Shown piece after piece: positions 6,839 through 16,530 of a stretch of DNA of 64,000 nt. Source of the DNA: an uncultured Bacteroides sp. (GTDB taxonomy: Bacteria; Bacteroidota; Bacteroidia; Bacteroidales; Bacteroidaceae). How positions within the stretch are numbered: position 1 is the first letter of the stretch; every line of letters begins with the position of its first letter. Under the pieces are notes generated by a model. That model saw nothing but the letters and a program-made list of their open reading frames with translations. It did not search any database and had not been told where the DNA came from. Position numbers and translations under genes: made by a program. The stretch is taken from NCBI GenBank assembly GCA_947038155.1, contig CAMQVH010000001.1, positions 62,001 through 126,000 of the forward strand, read 5' to 3'.

Positions 6839-8194
6839 TTATTCATTAAACCAGTCTATCTTCTTGGAGAAATACATAACCATTGCCAAAATGATAAATA
6901 GTCCCAAACTGCCTGCTAATAATGCAAAGGTTTCCAGTTGAATCAAAGCGAAGATATAAAGGTAGAGTACACTTAATAGTCCGGACATGATCAATGACGA
7001 TTTCTTCTTTTTGGTGATTCCCAACATATATCCGCCAACTAATATAATAGTCAGTGCCGCAGATAGCAAATACGCAGGATTAAAGCCGATATGTTCGGAG
7101 AAGGAGAGCAGCAGACTATAGAACAGGCAGAGTGCTAAACCTACCAGCAAATACTGTAACGCATGAATACGGGTTTTATTCATGATTTCAGTGAAGAAAA
7201 TGACGCCGAACGTCAGCAGAATAATCAGAATAGCATATTTAGCTGAACGCATGGACTGCTGATACTGCTCTACCGGTATCTTGAAGTTGACGCCGAAACT
7301 GGAGTTCTCAATATCCCTGATATTGGTATTGTTGTAATTCACCAGGACCTGCGAATAGTTGCGGTTCAGATTCAGTACCTGCCACTGTGCCGAGAATTCT
7401 TTTTCTGTAATCTCACGGTTGTTGGGCAAGTAGTTTCCTGTAAAGCTTGGAGTATTCCAGTCGGCTTTCAAATCCACACGGGTCGTTTTACCCAGTGGGA
7501 TAAAGTTGATGGACTGCGAACCTTTCAGCTTGATTTTAATCTCATAAGGCAATTTCTTGTTCTTCTTCAGATCGGATAAGTCGGTAATGGCGTGTACTCC
7601 CGTAGCGCCTATCCCTCTGTTATCCATTCCCGGTTCAAAGACGTAAACAGAATCTCCCAGCGTGATACTGATCTGCTCGCTGATGCCCCGCATATCCGTC
7701 AGGTTCAGACAGATGGCAGCTCTGTCAAATTGCAGTTGTCCCATATCCACCCTGCTTTTTATCAGCTCTTCGGGACTGAATGAACCTTTCAAAGTCAGTT
7801 CCGACTGATACACGTTCACTTCATAAATACTTCTTTTGAGTATTTCGGTTTTCAATTGTCCATTGACCAGAAGTTCGTCCGGAAACAAGAAAAGGTCCTT
7901 GATTGATACCTTCTTTTCCCCGTTGTTCTCTGTCGTTACCGGATACTGGATATTCAGATAGGGACCGGTAATGGTTTGTGCAAGACTCCATTTCTCGCTT
8001 ACTTCATTAATAGCTTCTTCCTGCGTACGTCCCCGCTCGGAAATAAGATCTTCGATCATGAACATCGGTATCATCAGAAGAATGATTAATCCTCCGATAA
8101 TGATAACCTTGATTGTTTTAGAGAAGCGGCGGAGGCATCCCAACGGTTGCTGTTCCTGCACTTGCTCAGTTGATTTTTCATTGAAACCGTCCAT
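6839..8194 (-). CDS. creD: CreD-family inner membrane protein
   Basis: A 451-residue membrane protein. After a cytoplasmic N-terminus of about 27 residues there is one TM helix (about 28-48), a large periplasmic domain beginning with the CreD hallmark ERGRTQEEAINEVSEKWSLAQTITGPYL, and a C-terminal cluster of about six TM helices (from about residue 318). CreD is linked to envelope stress and beta-lactam response in Enterobacteria and Stenotrophomonas, where CreBC controls it. Here the partner regulator is a small winged-helix protein encoded 24 bp upstream, an arrangement common in Bacteroidetes. The molecular activity of CreD is not established. Confidence 0.85.
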   Translation of the reverse strand: MDGFNEKSTEQVQEQQPLGCLRRFSKTIKVIIIGGLIILLMIPMFMIEDLISERGRTQEEAINEVSEKWSLAQTITGPYLNIQYPVTTENNGEKKVSIKDLFLFPDELLVNGQLKTEILKRSIYEVNVYQSELTLKGSFSPEELIKSRVDMGQLQFDRAAICLNLTDMRGISEQISITLGDSVYVFEPGMDNRGIGATGVHAITDLSDLKKNKKLPYEIKIKLKGSQSINFIPLGKTTRVDLKADWNTPSFTGNYLPNNREITEKEFSAQWQVLNLNRNYSQVLVNYNNTNIRDIENSSFGVNFKIPVEQYQQSMRSAKYAILIILLTFGVIFFTEIMNKTRIHALQYLLVGLALCLFYSLLLSFSEHIGFNPAYLLSAALTIILVGGYMLGITKKKKSSLIMSGLLSVLYLYIFALIQLETFALLAGSLGLFIILAMVMYFSKKIDWFNE

Positions 8195-8218
8195 AAGATA
8201 ATAGTGTTTAGTGAATTA

Positions 8219-8515
8219 TTATGTTGACTTTAGAAAATTCTCCAGGGCTTCAATATGAGATTTGAAGGCTTCTCTGCCTTGCTTTGTGGCCCGGAAAACC
8301 GTTCGCGGTTTTCGTCCTACAAAGCCTTTGCTGCATTCGATGTAGTCGAGTTCTTCCAGCGCACGGGTGTGGCTGGCAAGGTTGCCGTCCGTCAGTGAGA
8401 GTTGTTCTTTCAGAAAATTGAAATCAGCTTCCTCATTGACCATCAGAACAGCCATAATCCCTAGCCGGACCTTGCTCTCGAATGCCTTATTTATATTTTG
8501 AAATGCTTCTATCAT
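8219..8515 (-). CDS. Small winged-helix transcriptional regulator
   Basis: A 98-residue one-domain DNA-binding protein of the ArsR/MarR-like HTH_34 type. The recognition region is EADFNFLKEQLSLTDGNLASHTRALEELDYIECSK (about 28-62) followed by a wing with GRKPRTVFRATKQGREAF. Its ATG overlaps by one base or directly abuts the end of the upstream membrane-protein gene (8515/8516), so they are translated from one mRNA. It probably controls this operon including creD; the effector is unknown and no sensor domain is present. Confidence 0.85.
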   Translation of the reverse strand: MIEAFQNINKAFESKVRLGIMAVLMVNEEADFNFLKEQLSLTDGNLASHTRALEELDYIECSKGFVGRKPRTVFRATKQGREAFKSHIEALENFLKST

Positions 8516-9115
8516 TTATGACTGCTTTCTTTCGTAATGTAAATAGAACAGTATTCCATAAAGGATGTGAAATCCACCGAAACCTATCGTCCAGAACAGT
8601 AAGGCGTGGCCTTCCCAAAAACTATCTATGACTCCCAGACAGATAAAAGCGTATCCCAACCAAGCTATATTGGCATAGGTAAATTTAGAAACATTGACCA
8701 AAGTCAGTCCATAGAATAAAAGCATGACCGAGGATAAAATGTCATAATATCCATGCAGCAGCAGAGAAATACATAAAGCGCCTCCGGTCAGCATCGGAAG
8801 TGAAAAATTCCATAATGCCCGATAGGTCAGCTTGCTGAAAAACTTTTGTCGCAGCTTTTTGGACTTGTTGTAAGACAGTATGCCGGCAGTGACGGCGGCA
8901 GCTGCCAATACAAGGATGGCCACTATAATCATCAGCTTCAAGGCTGTGATTAATGTTGTGTCCGGGGTAACAAGGCATGTGGCGATGTATGTACCCGCTA
9001 GTGCGTAAACTCCGGCCATGATAGCCGCTAATCCACTGATCGAGATAAACTTGGAGGACTTTTCCATCAACTCTTTTATCTCATTTACTGATTCTAATGC
9101 TTTATCTTTATTCAT
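8516..9115 (-). CDS. Six-TM membrane protein of the creD operon
   Basis: A 199-residue integral membrane protein. After a cytoplasmic helix (residues 1-22, EIKELMEKSSKF) come about six hydrophobic segments at about 23-48, 57-80, 98-120, 125-143, 148-165 and 170-190. I recognise no characterised family. As the first gene of a three- or four-gene operon with a winged-helix regulator and creD, it may be a membrane partner that modulates the regulator, but this is inference. Upstream on the minus strand lies a weak -7-like TTACTTTG near 9136. Confidence 0.7.
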   Translation of the reverse strand: MNKDKALESVNEIKELMEKSSKFISISGLAAIMAGVYALAGTYIATCLVTPDTTLITALKLMIIVAILVLAAAAVTAGILSYNKSKKLRQKFFSKLTYRALWNFSLPMLTGGALCISLLLHGYYDILSSVMLLFYGLTLVNVSKFTYANIAWLGYAFICLGVIDSFWEGHALLFWTIGFGGFHILYGILFYLHYERKQS

Positions 9116-9242
9116 ATAAAAAGTACTTTGTGATGCAAAGTAAAATAAAAGATTTCAGATGAACAAAGATTCTGCTCATTTATTTTGAAAATTAGAGATT
9201 AGTGTGGGTGAATGGAACAATTTATAGAGTCGTTTTACATGA

Positions 9243-9287
9243 AATTAGTCAAACGTTTGACTAATTCGGTAGAAATACATACCTTTG
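9243..9287 (+). promoter_or_regulatory. Promoter with palindromic operator for the MarR/efflux operon
   Basis: TTTG at 9256-9259, 20-nt spacer and TACCTTTG at 9280-9287 form a consensus promoter. The -33 element lies inside a perfect 24-bp palindrome (9243-9266, core AGTCAAACGTTTGACT), the expected shape and place for a MarR-dimer repressor site controlling its own operon. Confidence 0.75.
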
Positions 9288-9314
9288 CGCCCGAAAAAGG
9301 TAAAAAGCACTTTT

Positions 9315-9758
9315 ATGATAAGAGAAGGAGCAGAGTTTAGAGAACTCATGCTACAGGTTTTCCGCACCCGCATGGCTTTCCGTAGGTCGATGCAGCGGAC
9401 ACTGAGAAAGAACAACGCAGGTATCACATTCGAAATGCTTCAGGTACTGAGCTGTTTATGGCATGAACAAGGCATTAGCCAGCAAATATTGGCTGAACGT
9501 ATCGCAAAAGACAAAGCATGTCTGACCAATCTGATGAACAATCTGGAGAAGAAAGGGTATGTCTACCGGAAGGAAGATCCGGCAGACCGCCGCAACAAGC
9601 TGGTTTATCTGACTCCGGAAGGAGAGGAGTTTAAGGAACAGATTCGTCCCATACTGGATCAGGTTTATGTACACGCGGAACAGGTGATTGGCATAGAAAG
9701 CATTAAAGTCATGTTATCGGAATTAAAGGGAGTATACGATGTTCTTGAAAACGTATAG
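9315..9758 (+). CDS. MarR family transcriptional regulator
   Basis: 147 residues from ATG at 9315; a longer frame from TTG at 9285 would start inside the -7 element and is rejected. The winged helix is evident: ISQQILAERIAKDKACLTNLMNNLEKKGYVYRKEDPADRRNKLVYLTPEG (about 55-105), with the DxRxxxxxLT wing signature typical of MarR proteins. It is the first gene of an efflux operon and overlaps the TolC-like gene by 20 nt. It very likely represses the operon through the palindrome at 9243-9266 and is released by an aromatic or lipophilic ligand; the ligand is unknown. Confidence 0.9.
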   Translation: MIREGAEFRELMLQVFRTRMAFRRSMQRTLRKNNAGITFEMLQVLSCLWHEQGISQQILAERIAKDKACLTNLMNNLEKKGYVYRKEDPADRRNKLVYLTPEGEEFKEQIRPILDQVYVHAEQVIGIESIKVMLSELKGVYDVLENV

Positions 9759-11058
9759 GATATATCTGCTAGGGCCGCTCTGCCTGATCTTCGCCGGTCA
9801 GTCGGCAAAGGCGCAGACGGATTCTTTATTTCTTTCCGTAGACCAGCTTTTCGAACGGGGTGTGCAGCATAGTTTGCAGCTTCAGGCGGATGCGCTGAAA
9901 GAAGCCATGGCACAAGAACGGACACGGACGGCACGCACGTCATCACTGCCTGATCTGCAAGTGGGATTGAAAGGAGGTTTTGTGGGACAGCCGCTCGTTT
10001 GGGAACGGGGATTGTCCGGTCCGACATATCCGGATATTCCGGACTGGTCGCAGAATTACGCCATCGACTTTTCCCAACCACTGTATCAAGGTGGTAAGAT
10101 TCGGAGGACTATCCGTAAGGCAGACATGGAAAAACAAGTTGCCGAGTTGCAGACATTGACAGATCAGGCAGAAATCAAACTTGGTTTGCTGAACCAATAC
10201 ATGAATCTGTTCAGCCTTTTCAAGCAGCATGAGATATTGATGCGGAACATTGAGGAATCTGAATTACGCCTGCGGGATATTCGCCGGATGAAAAAGGAGG
10301 GGGTGATAACGAATAATGATGTATTGCGCAGCGAGATGCAGTTGACGAACGACCGTTTGTCTTTGCAGGAAACGGAAAATAGCATCGTACTCGTGTCGCA
10401 GCAACTGGATATTTTATTGGGACAGAATGAGAACCTGTTACTGAAACCGGATACGACCCTACTGCATCAGGCAGTTGCTCTGGAAGCGTATGACGACTAT
10501 ATCACCCTTGCTTACACAAATGATCCGGCAATGAAATTGCTTAGAAAACAAACGGAACTTGCCCGGAACGAGATCCGGTTGACTCGGTCGTTGTCTCTTC
10601 CCAGCATATCGCTGTATGCCTCAAATACACTGGCACGCCCTGTTTCGCGTACATTGGCGGATATGTACAACAATAACTGGAATGTAGGACTATCGGTTTC
10701 TTATCCTTTATCCTCAATCTACAAAAACAGTCATAAAATAAAGGAAAGCAAACTGGTGGTGTCTTTGCGTAAGAATGATGAAGAGCAGAAGATGCAGAGA
10801 ATCCGCATGGATGTGCGCACTGCTTTTCTGCGGCATCAGGAAGCTTTGCAACGGGTAGAAGCCTTGCAGTTGTCTGTCCGGCAGGCGCAGGAGAACTACC
10901 GTATTATGCAGAACCGTTATCTGAATCAGTTGGCTATTCTGACTGACTTGCTGGATGCCAACTCTGTCCGTTTGAATGTAGAGTTACAGCTGGTCACTGC
11001 CCGCACTCGTGTGATTTATACTTATTATCAACTTCAGAAGGCTTGTGGTCGTCTATAA
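9739..11058 (+). CDS. TolC-family outer membrane efflux protein
   Basis: A 439-residue outer membrane channel protein with a signal peptide (residues 1-26, ending AKAQ). Two OEP repeats are seen: the first about 35-225 with FSQPLYQGGKIRRTIRKADME, and the second about 250-435 with SYPLSSIYKNSHKIKESK and long coiled-coil helices, ending near ARTRVIYTYYQLQKACGRL, the usual TolC-family end. It would form the trimeric exit duct for the EmrA/EmrB-like pair encoded directly downstream (12 bp gap). Overlap with marR indicates one transcript. Confidence 0.9.
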   Translation: MFLKTYRIYLLGPLCLIFAGQSAKAQTDSLFLSVDQLFERGVQHSLQLQADALKEAMAQERTRTARTSSLPDLQVGLKGGFVGQPLVWERGLSGPTYPDIPDWSQNYAIDFSQPLYQGGKIRRTIRKADMEKQVAELQTLTDQAEIKLGLLNQYMNLFSLFKQHEILMRNIEESELRLRDIRRMKKEGVITNNDVLRSEMQLTNDRLSLQETENSIVLVSQQLDILLGQNENLLLKPDTTLLHQAVALEAYDDYITLAYTNDPAMKLLRKQTELARNEIRLTRSLSLPSISLYASNTLARPVSRTLADMYNNNWNVGLSVSYPLSSIYKNSHKIKESKLVVSLRKNDEEQKMQRIRMDVRTAFLRHQEALQRVEALQLSVRQAQENYRIMQNRYLNQLAILTDLLDANSVRLNVELQLVTARTRVIYTYYQLQKACGRL

Positions 11059-11070
11059 TATATTAAGGTT

Positions 11071-12138
11071 ATGGCAACATTAAAGGAAAAAAAACGGAAA
11101 CTTAAAAAAATGAGAGCTCGCAACATCATCTTAAATATGGTGTGTGTATGTTTGGCTGTCTCCGGGCTCTGGTGGACTATTACTTATTTTTGGCGTTACA
11201 TTAGCTATGAAGTGACCAATGATGCTTTTGTAGACCAATATGTTGCTCCTTTAAATATACGTGCTTCGGGATATATCAAGGATATCCGTTTCAAGGAACA
11301 TCAATATGTGCGTCAGGGAGATACCTTGTTAGTACTCGATAACCGTGAATATCAAATTAAAGTGAAGGAAGCCGAAGCAGCTCTGCTGGATGCGCACGGT
11401 TTGCAGGATGTTCTTCACTCGGGCATCGAAACTTCCCATACTAATATAGCCGTGCAGGATGCCAATATAGCCGAAGCGAAGGCGAAGCTCTGGCAACTGG
11501 AACAGGACTATTATCGCTTTGAACGTTTGCTGAAAGAAGAATCGGTGCCGGAACAACAGTACGAGCGGACCAAAGCCGCGTATGAAGCAGCTGAGGCTCG
11601 CTATCAGGCATTAGTCGCGCAAAAACAGGCTGCTTTGTCGCAATATGCGGAAACGAGTAAAAAGACAACCGGAGTTCAAGCCGGTATCTTGCGTAAAGAA
11701 GCGGATTTGGATCTGGCTAAATTGAACTTGTCTTATACGGTACTCACTGCTCCATACGATGGGTATATGGGCAGGCGCACCTTAGAACCCGGACAGTATG
11801 TCCAGACGGGACAAACCATCTCTTATCTGGTACGTAACAAGGATAAATGGATTACTGCTAATTATAAGGAAACACAGATTGCCAATATCTATATTGGTCA
11901 GCAGGTGCGCGTTAAAGTAGATGCGTTGCCCGGGAAGATTTTTAATGGGGAAGTCACTGCTATCTCGGAGGCAACCGGGTCGAAATATTCTCTGGTTCCC
12001 ACAGACAATTCCGCGGGAAACTTTGTAAAAGTACAACAGCGTATCCCGGTACGGATAGAACTGGAGAATATCTCTACTGAAGAAATGGCACAATTAAGAG
12101 CGGGTATGATGGTTGAAACAGAAGCTTTGCGCAAATGA
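11071..12138 (+). CDS. HlyD/EmrA-type periplasmic adaptor
   Basis: 355 residues: a short cytoplasmic N-terminus rich in Lys, one TM helix (about 17-40), then the membrane fusion protein order: half biotinyl-lipoyl (VAPLNIRASGYIKDIRFKEH), an alpha-hairpin of about 110 residues (85-205, AEAKAKLWQLEQDYYRFERLL), second half lipoyl (LTAPYDGYMGRRTLEPGQYV) and beta-barrel with the conserved TANYKETQ near residue 252. This matches EmrA, which bridges an MFS pump to TolC. Its TGA overlaps the ATG of the MFS gene by 4 nt (ATGA), showing tight coupling. Confidence 0.9.
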   Translation: MATLKEKKRKLKKMRARNIILNMVCVCLAVSGLWWTITYFWRYISYEVTNDAFVDQYVAPLNIRASGYIKDIRFKEHQYVRQGDTLLVLDNREYQIKVKEAEAALLDAHGLQDVLHSGIETSHTNIAVQDANIAEAKAKLWQLEQDYYRFERLLKEESVPEQQYERTKAAYEAAEARYQALVAQKQAALSQYAETSKKTTGVQAGILRKEADLDLAKLNLSYTVLTAPYDGYMGRRTLEPGQYVQTGQTISYLVRNKDKWITANYKETQIANIYIGQQVRVKVDALPGKIFNGEVTAISEATGSKYSLVPTDNSAGNFVKVQQRIPVRIELENISTEEMAQLRAGMMVETEALRK

Positions 12139-13739
12139 TAACAATGAAAGAGTTGGGAGTACCCGTTCGTTCCTGGGTGCCCGATTGGCTGGGTTTCTGT
12201 TGCATTTTCATTGTTATTCTTCCGGTTACCATGCTGAATGGTTCGTATACCGGAAGCATGCTCGAAGTATCGAATACGCTTGGAACCAATTCGGAAGATA
12301 TAACGATGGGATATTATGCGGCTTCGGCAGGTATGGCCATTGCTTATCCTATTATTCCTAAAGTGCTGGCAGCCGTTTCGGTCAAGTTTCTCTTGCTGAT
12401 AGACTTGCTCCTGCAGTTCTTTTTGAGTTGGATTTGCGCCCGTTCGCAGAATGCCGATATTCTGATAGCCTGCAGTTTTGCCATCGGCTTTCTGAAAGGT
12501 TTTCTGATGTTATGGTTTATTCGTTATGCACAGAAGATTTTCAGTGCGAAGAATATCCGCAGCGAGTTCTATTCTTATTTTTATCCATTGGTGTACGGGG
12601 GCGGACAGGCCTCCATGCTGGTCACTGCGCAATTGGCGTATCATTATAACTGGAAGTATATGTATTACTTCATGATGCTTTTGATTCTGGTTTCTATTCT
12701 GTTTGTTATCATCTGTTTCCGGCATAACCGCCCGATTAAATCGGTACCGTTATCCGATTTGCATATTCGGGAGATGTTTATCATTTCGGTAGGGTTGCTG
12801 ATGCTGATTTACGTCATCAATTATGGGAAAGTTCTGGATTGGATGGCTTCTGCCAAACTTTGTGCTTATATTGTAATTTCTCCTATACTGATCGCATTAT
12901 TTATCTGGATTCAGCACCATTCAAAGAATCCCTATGTTAGTCTTGCCCCTCTGTTTCAGCCTAAAGCAATCATCGGATATTTCTATATGATGCTTGTTAT
13001 GTTTTTCAGTACATCCACCACATTATTGACCAATTACCTGAGCATCATCCTGAAAGTAGACAGCACGCATACCTATTCTCTTTATATCTTTTTGCTTCCG
13101 GGGTATGTAATCGGAGCTTTTATCTGTTTCTGGTGGTTTCGTTGGCAACGTTGGCGCTTCCGGTTTCTGATAGCGGGCGGAATGAGTTGTTTTGTTATTT
13201 TCTTTGGTATTCTATATTTTGGCATTGCACCGAACAGTACGTATGAAATGTTATATCTGCCCATCTTTTTCCGCGGATTGGGTATGTTGACTTTGATTAT
13301 AGCCTTTGCCCTGTTTGCCGTAGAAGATTTGAACCCGAAGTTTTTGTTGTCGAATGCTTTCTTTCTGATAATCTTCCGTTCGGTACTGGCACCTATCATG
13401 GCTACTTCTTTTTACAGCAATATGCTGTATCGTCTGCAACAGAAATATATATATTCTTTGTCGGAGACTATCACGACTGCCGACCCGCTGGCTGCGTCCC
13501 GTTATACTCAGTCTCTGAATAATGCGCTTGCACAAGGACACAGATATGATGAAGCGGTACAGATAGCTATCCATTCTCTTTATGGAACTTTGCAGGAGCA
13601 GAGTCTGTTGCTTGCACTGAAAGAAATATTAGGTTATCTGTTGGTGATATCGGTCATAATAGCTGTTATCTCGCGTTTCATTCCGTTTCATAAGACGATT
13701 CGTGTTACATTTGCCAAGACGGGAGATGATATGGTATAG
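12135..13739 (+). CDS. MFS multidrug exporter, DHA2/EmrB-like
   Basis: 534 residues with about 14 TM segments, the size and topology of DHA2 drug:H+ antiporters. Motif C-like and TM1 features are seen in VILPVTMLNGSYTGSMLEVSNTLGTNSEDITMGYYAASAGMAIAYPI; a 50-residue periplasmic loop (about 430-485, YSLSETITTADPLAASRY) precedes the last TM, as in EmrB-like proteins. With the adaptor and TolC partner it forms a tripartite export pump. Substrates are unknown; MarR control suggests an inducible toxic or host-derived compound such as bile acids or aromatics. Confidence 0.88.
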   Translation: MITMKELGVPVRSWVPDWLGFCCIFIVILPVTMLNGSYTGSMLEVSNTLGTNSEDITMGYYAASAGMAIAYPIIPKVLAAVSVKFLLLIDLLLQFFLSWICARSQNADILIACSFAIGFLKGFLMLWFIRYAQKIFSAKNIRSEFYSYFYPLVYGGGQASMLVTAQLAYHYNWKYMYYFMMLLILVSILFVIICFRHNRPIKSVPLSDLHIREMFIISVGLLMLIYVINYGKVLDWMASAKLCAYIVISPILIALFIWIQHHSKNPYVSLAPLFQPKAIIGYFYMMLVMFFSTSTTLLTNYLSIILKVDSTHTYSLYIFLLPGYVIGAFICFWWFRWQRWRFRFLIAGGMSCFVIFFGILYFGIAPNSTYEMLYLPIFFRGLGMLTLIIAFALFAVEDLNPKFLLSNAFFLIIFRSVLAPIMATSFYSNMLYRLQQKYIYSLSETITTADPLAASRYTQSLNNALAQGHRYDEAVQIAIHSLYGTLQEQSLLLALKEILGYLLVISVIIAVISRFIPFHKTIRVTFAKTGDDMV

Positions 13740-13784
13740 CATATAAAAAAGAGTAAATCATCCCAATTTTTCAATTCTTTTTCC

Positions 13785-13792
13785 TATATTTG
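13785..13792 (+). promoter_or_regulatory. -7 element for the MG2-type protein gene
   Basis: TATATTTG fits the Bacteroides -7 consensus, about 80 nt before the start at 13872. The leader holds a small hairpin (GAGAA/TTCTC near 13807-13820). Confidence 0.5.
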
Positions 13793-13871
13793 GCTGGTAA
13801 TCACTGGAGAACAGATTCTCTCCGGAGTAGGACAGATCTAATCTTAAACACAAATTTGAAATAGATGAATT

Positions 13872-16463
13872 ATGATGAACAGGGCTACCCTCGTCTTACT
13901 ATTCCTCTTGTCGGCACTGCCATTTTCTTTGCAAGCCCAGATGCCGGACAGTATCGTTCGTAAATTATCGGGCTATATTGAAGCTGTGCAGAATTTCGGA
14001 GAAATGCTGCCACAGGAAAAAGTCTATTTACATTTCGACAATACCAGTTATTATCAGGGAGACCCTGTTTGGTTTCAGTGTTATGTTGTGACATCCGAAC
14101 TGAACCGCCCGTCGGATTTGAGTAAAACCCTTTATGTCGAATTGCTGAATCCGGGTGGGGAAGTCATAGCGAAACGTGTATTGCCTGTTAAGAACGGCCG
14201 TTGCCACGGTAGTTTCGAATTAACACAACTACCTTTTTATTCCGGTTTTTATGAGGTTCGTGCCTACACGAAATATATGTTGAACTTTGGAGAGGAGGTT
14301 ATTTTCTCCCGGGTTCTTCCGGTATTCGATAAGCCTCGGGTGGCTGGTGATTTTAAAGAGAAGAACATACAGAAATATGCTGTTTATAAATATCCGCAGG
14401 TACGGAAAAAAACGGCTAAGGAGAAAAAAGTCAATCTGAAGTTTTTTCCTGAAGGAGGAAATTTGGTCGAAGGCATTCCTTCCTGCGTTGCTTTTGAGGC
14501 AACGGATGCCTATGGAAATCCGATCGCACTGTCCGGAACGGTTATCAACCGGGAAAAGAAAGAAATCGCCTCCTTTGCCACTGTACACGAAGGACGTGGC
14601 ACTTTTGTATATACTCCTACGAACGGAGAGAATCATAAGGCTGAGGTGGAGTTGAATGGCAAAAAGTACCGTTTTGATTTGCCGGAAGCCCGGTTGCAGG
14701 GATATGTCTTGCAGGTTGACAATCTTTCTTCGGAAGACAGCATAGCAGTCAGTGTACAAAAGAATCCGCATACGCCGGAGTCTGTCTTAGGTTTAGCTGT
14801 GCTTGGTCATGGGAAACTGCTTAATTATTGCCTGTTGAACATCCGGAAAAATACGCCTGTCTCTTTCAAACTTGACAAGACGGAATGGAAGGCAGGGGTG
14901 GTACAGATCGTATTGTTTGATACGGCAGGACAGATTATTGCCGACCGCCTTATCTTTATGAAAAAACCGGAGCCATTGACAATCAGTGTCCGGAAAAACA
15001 AAGAGGATTATCAGCCGTTTGATCGTATCTTATTGGACTTTTCAGTACGTGACACGGCGGGTAAGCCTGTATCCGCTCCGATATCGGTATCTGTGCGTGA
15101 CGGATGGGAAGAAGTGGAAAGCCGGCATTCTATGTTAGCGGACTTATTGTTAATGTCTGAGATTAAAGGCTACGTTCATCGTCCGCTCTATTATTTCGAA
15201 GCGGATGATAAAGAGCACAGAACAGCTTTGGATCATTTGTTGTTGGTGCAGGGATGGCGGCGTTATGCATGGAAATACGAGTCGGGGGTAGAACCGTTTG
15301 AATTGAAGTACATGCCCGAACAAGGGATTGAAGTGCATGGACAAGTTGTTTCATTTGTTAGAGGTAAGCCTAAACCAAATATACAAGTCTCTTCTTTTCT
15401 GGCGAAGCGGGGAGATGAGGAAACTTCGCCGGGGGCGCTTTCTCTTAACCTGTTCGAAACAGACAGTGTGGGGCGTTTTGCTTTTATTACCGATATTATT
15501 GGCAAGTGGAATCTGATTCTTTCTGTGATGGAGAAAGGTAAGCGGAAAGACCACCGGATTGTATTAGACAGAGTCTTCAGTCCTCAACCTACACAATATC
15601 CGCTGGGAGAAATGCAGATAAGCCTGTCCGGCAGAGATAAACCGGGAGCAGAACAGGAACTGCAGACAGATACTGTGATTGGTGATGATATCGATTATAA
15701 TCGTTTTATGGATGCTTATGAAGATTCTCTGTCAAAACGGGGTATGAGAGAGAAAAATCACCGTTTGGGTGAAGTAGTGGTGAAGGCTAAGAAATGGAGT
15801 CGTGAGAAGGATATTTATGAAAATCGTTCGAAGTCGGTTGCTTACTACGATGTACCTTCGGAGATGGATGATATTTTGGATAAGGGAGGTTATATCGGTG
15901 AAGATATCCACGAGCTGCTTGTCCGTATGAATCCCAATTTCATACGCAGGTATAGTGGTGGTGAGGAATGGTTGCAGTACAAAGGTCGCTCTCCCTTGTA
16001 TGTGGTAAACTATAAACGAACGGAGGCTACTGAAATAGATCAGACCCGATACCGGACACTTCGCCTGGTGGCTATCAAGTCTATTTATATCAACGAGGAA
16101 TTATCGGCAAGGTGTCGTTATGCTGACATCCGTATGTCTCCGATGGATGTAGATGAAATATATAGCTGTGCTGTTTTTATTGAAACCTATCCGGAAGGAG
16201 AGATTCCCGTAAAAGGAGGCAGGGGAGTCAGAAAAACCTGGTTGGATGGCTATAGCGAACCTGTAGAGTTTTATCATCCCGATTATTCTGTTCTTCCCCA
16301 AGAAGAGGACTATCGCCGCACGTTATACTGGAACCCGGAAGTGATGCCGGATGAAGCAGGGAATGCTCAGGTGAGGTTCTATAACAACAGCCGTTGCCGC
16401 AGGTTGAAAATAACAGCTGAAATGATTTCTGCGGATGGGGCTATTGGCATGTTTAACGAGTGA
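13872..16463 (+). CDS. Large exported MG2 (macroglobulin-like) domain protein
   Basis: 863 residues with a signal peptide (residues 1-22, LPFSLQAQ). Near the N-terminus LPQEKVYLHFDNTSYYQGDPVWFQCYVV followed by LYVELLNPGGEVIAKRVLPVKNGRCHGSFELTQLPFYSGFYEVRAYT is the MG2 fold of alpha-2-macroglobulin-like proteins; further beta-sandwich repeats follow, and a C-terminal segment with VVKAKK and YVVNYKR resembles the plug-like end seen in Bacteroidetes relatives. There is no thioester motif and no protease bait region that I can see. Proteins of this type are exported envelope proteins of unknown role. It is transcribed alone from its own promoter. Confidence 0.7.
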   Translation: MMNRATLVLLFLLSALPFSLQAQMPDSIVRKLSGYIEAVQNFGEMLPQEKVYLHFDNTSYYQGDPVWFQCYVVTSELNRPSDLSKTLYVELLNPGGEVIAKRVLPVKNGRCHGSFELTQLPFYSGFYEVRAYTKYMLNFGEEVIFSRVLPVFDKPRVAGDFKEKNIQKYAVYKYPQVRKKTAKEKKVNLKFFPEGGNLVEGIPSCVAFEATDAYGNPIALSGTVINREKKEIASFATVHEGRGTFVYTPTNGENHKAEVELNGKKYRFDLPEARLQGYVLQVDNLSSEDSIAVSVQKNPHTPESVLGLAVLGHGKLLNYCLLNIRKNTPVSFKLDKTEWKAGVVQIVLFDTAGQIIADRLIFMKKPEPLTISVRKNKEDYQPFDRILLDFSVRDTAGKPVSAPISVSVRDGWEEVESRHSMLADLLLMSEIKGYVHRPLYYFEADDKEHRTALDHLLLVQGWRRYAWKYESGVEPFELKYMPEQGIEVHGQVVSFVRGKPKPNIQVSSFLAKRGDEETSPGALSLNLFETDSVGRFAFITDIIGKWNLILSVMEKGKRKDHRIVLDRVFSPQPTQYPLGEMQISLSGRDKPGAEQELQTDTVIGDDIDYNRFMDAYEDSLSKRGMREKNHRLGEVVVKAKKWSREKDIYENRSKSVAYYDVPSEMDDILDKGGYIGEDIHELLVRMNPNFIRRYSGGEEWLQYKGRSPLYVVNYKRTEATEIDQTRYRTLRLVAIKSIYINEELSARCRYADIRMSPMDVDEIYSCAVFIETYPEGEIPVKGGRGVRKTWLDGYSEPVEFYHPDYSVLPQEEDYRRTLYWNPEVMPDEAGNAQVRFYNNSRCRRLKITAEMISADGAIGMFNE

Positions 16464-16472
16464 TATAAAAAA

Positions 16473-16494
16473 GAGGGTGTTTTGATACACCCTC
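16473..16494 (-). terminator. Terminator of the uxaA transcript
   Basis: GAGGGTGT and ACACCCTC form an 8-bp stem with a 6-nt loop; on the minus strand it is followed by TTTTTTATATC. It lies 37 bp beyond the uxaA stop codon. Confidence 0.75.
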
Positions 16495-16530
16495 CCCATA
16501 ACTGTAATATTTCTTTTGATGGTGAAACGC

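Noticed and set aside
9285..9314. TTG start for the MarR gene
   Set aside because: It falls inside the -7 element; the ATG at 9315 gives the usual family length.
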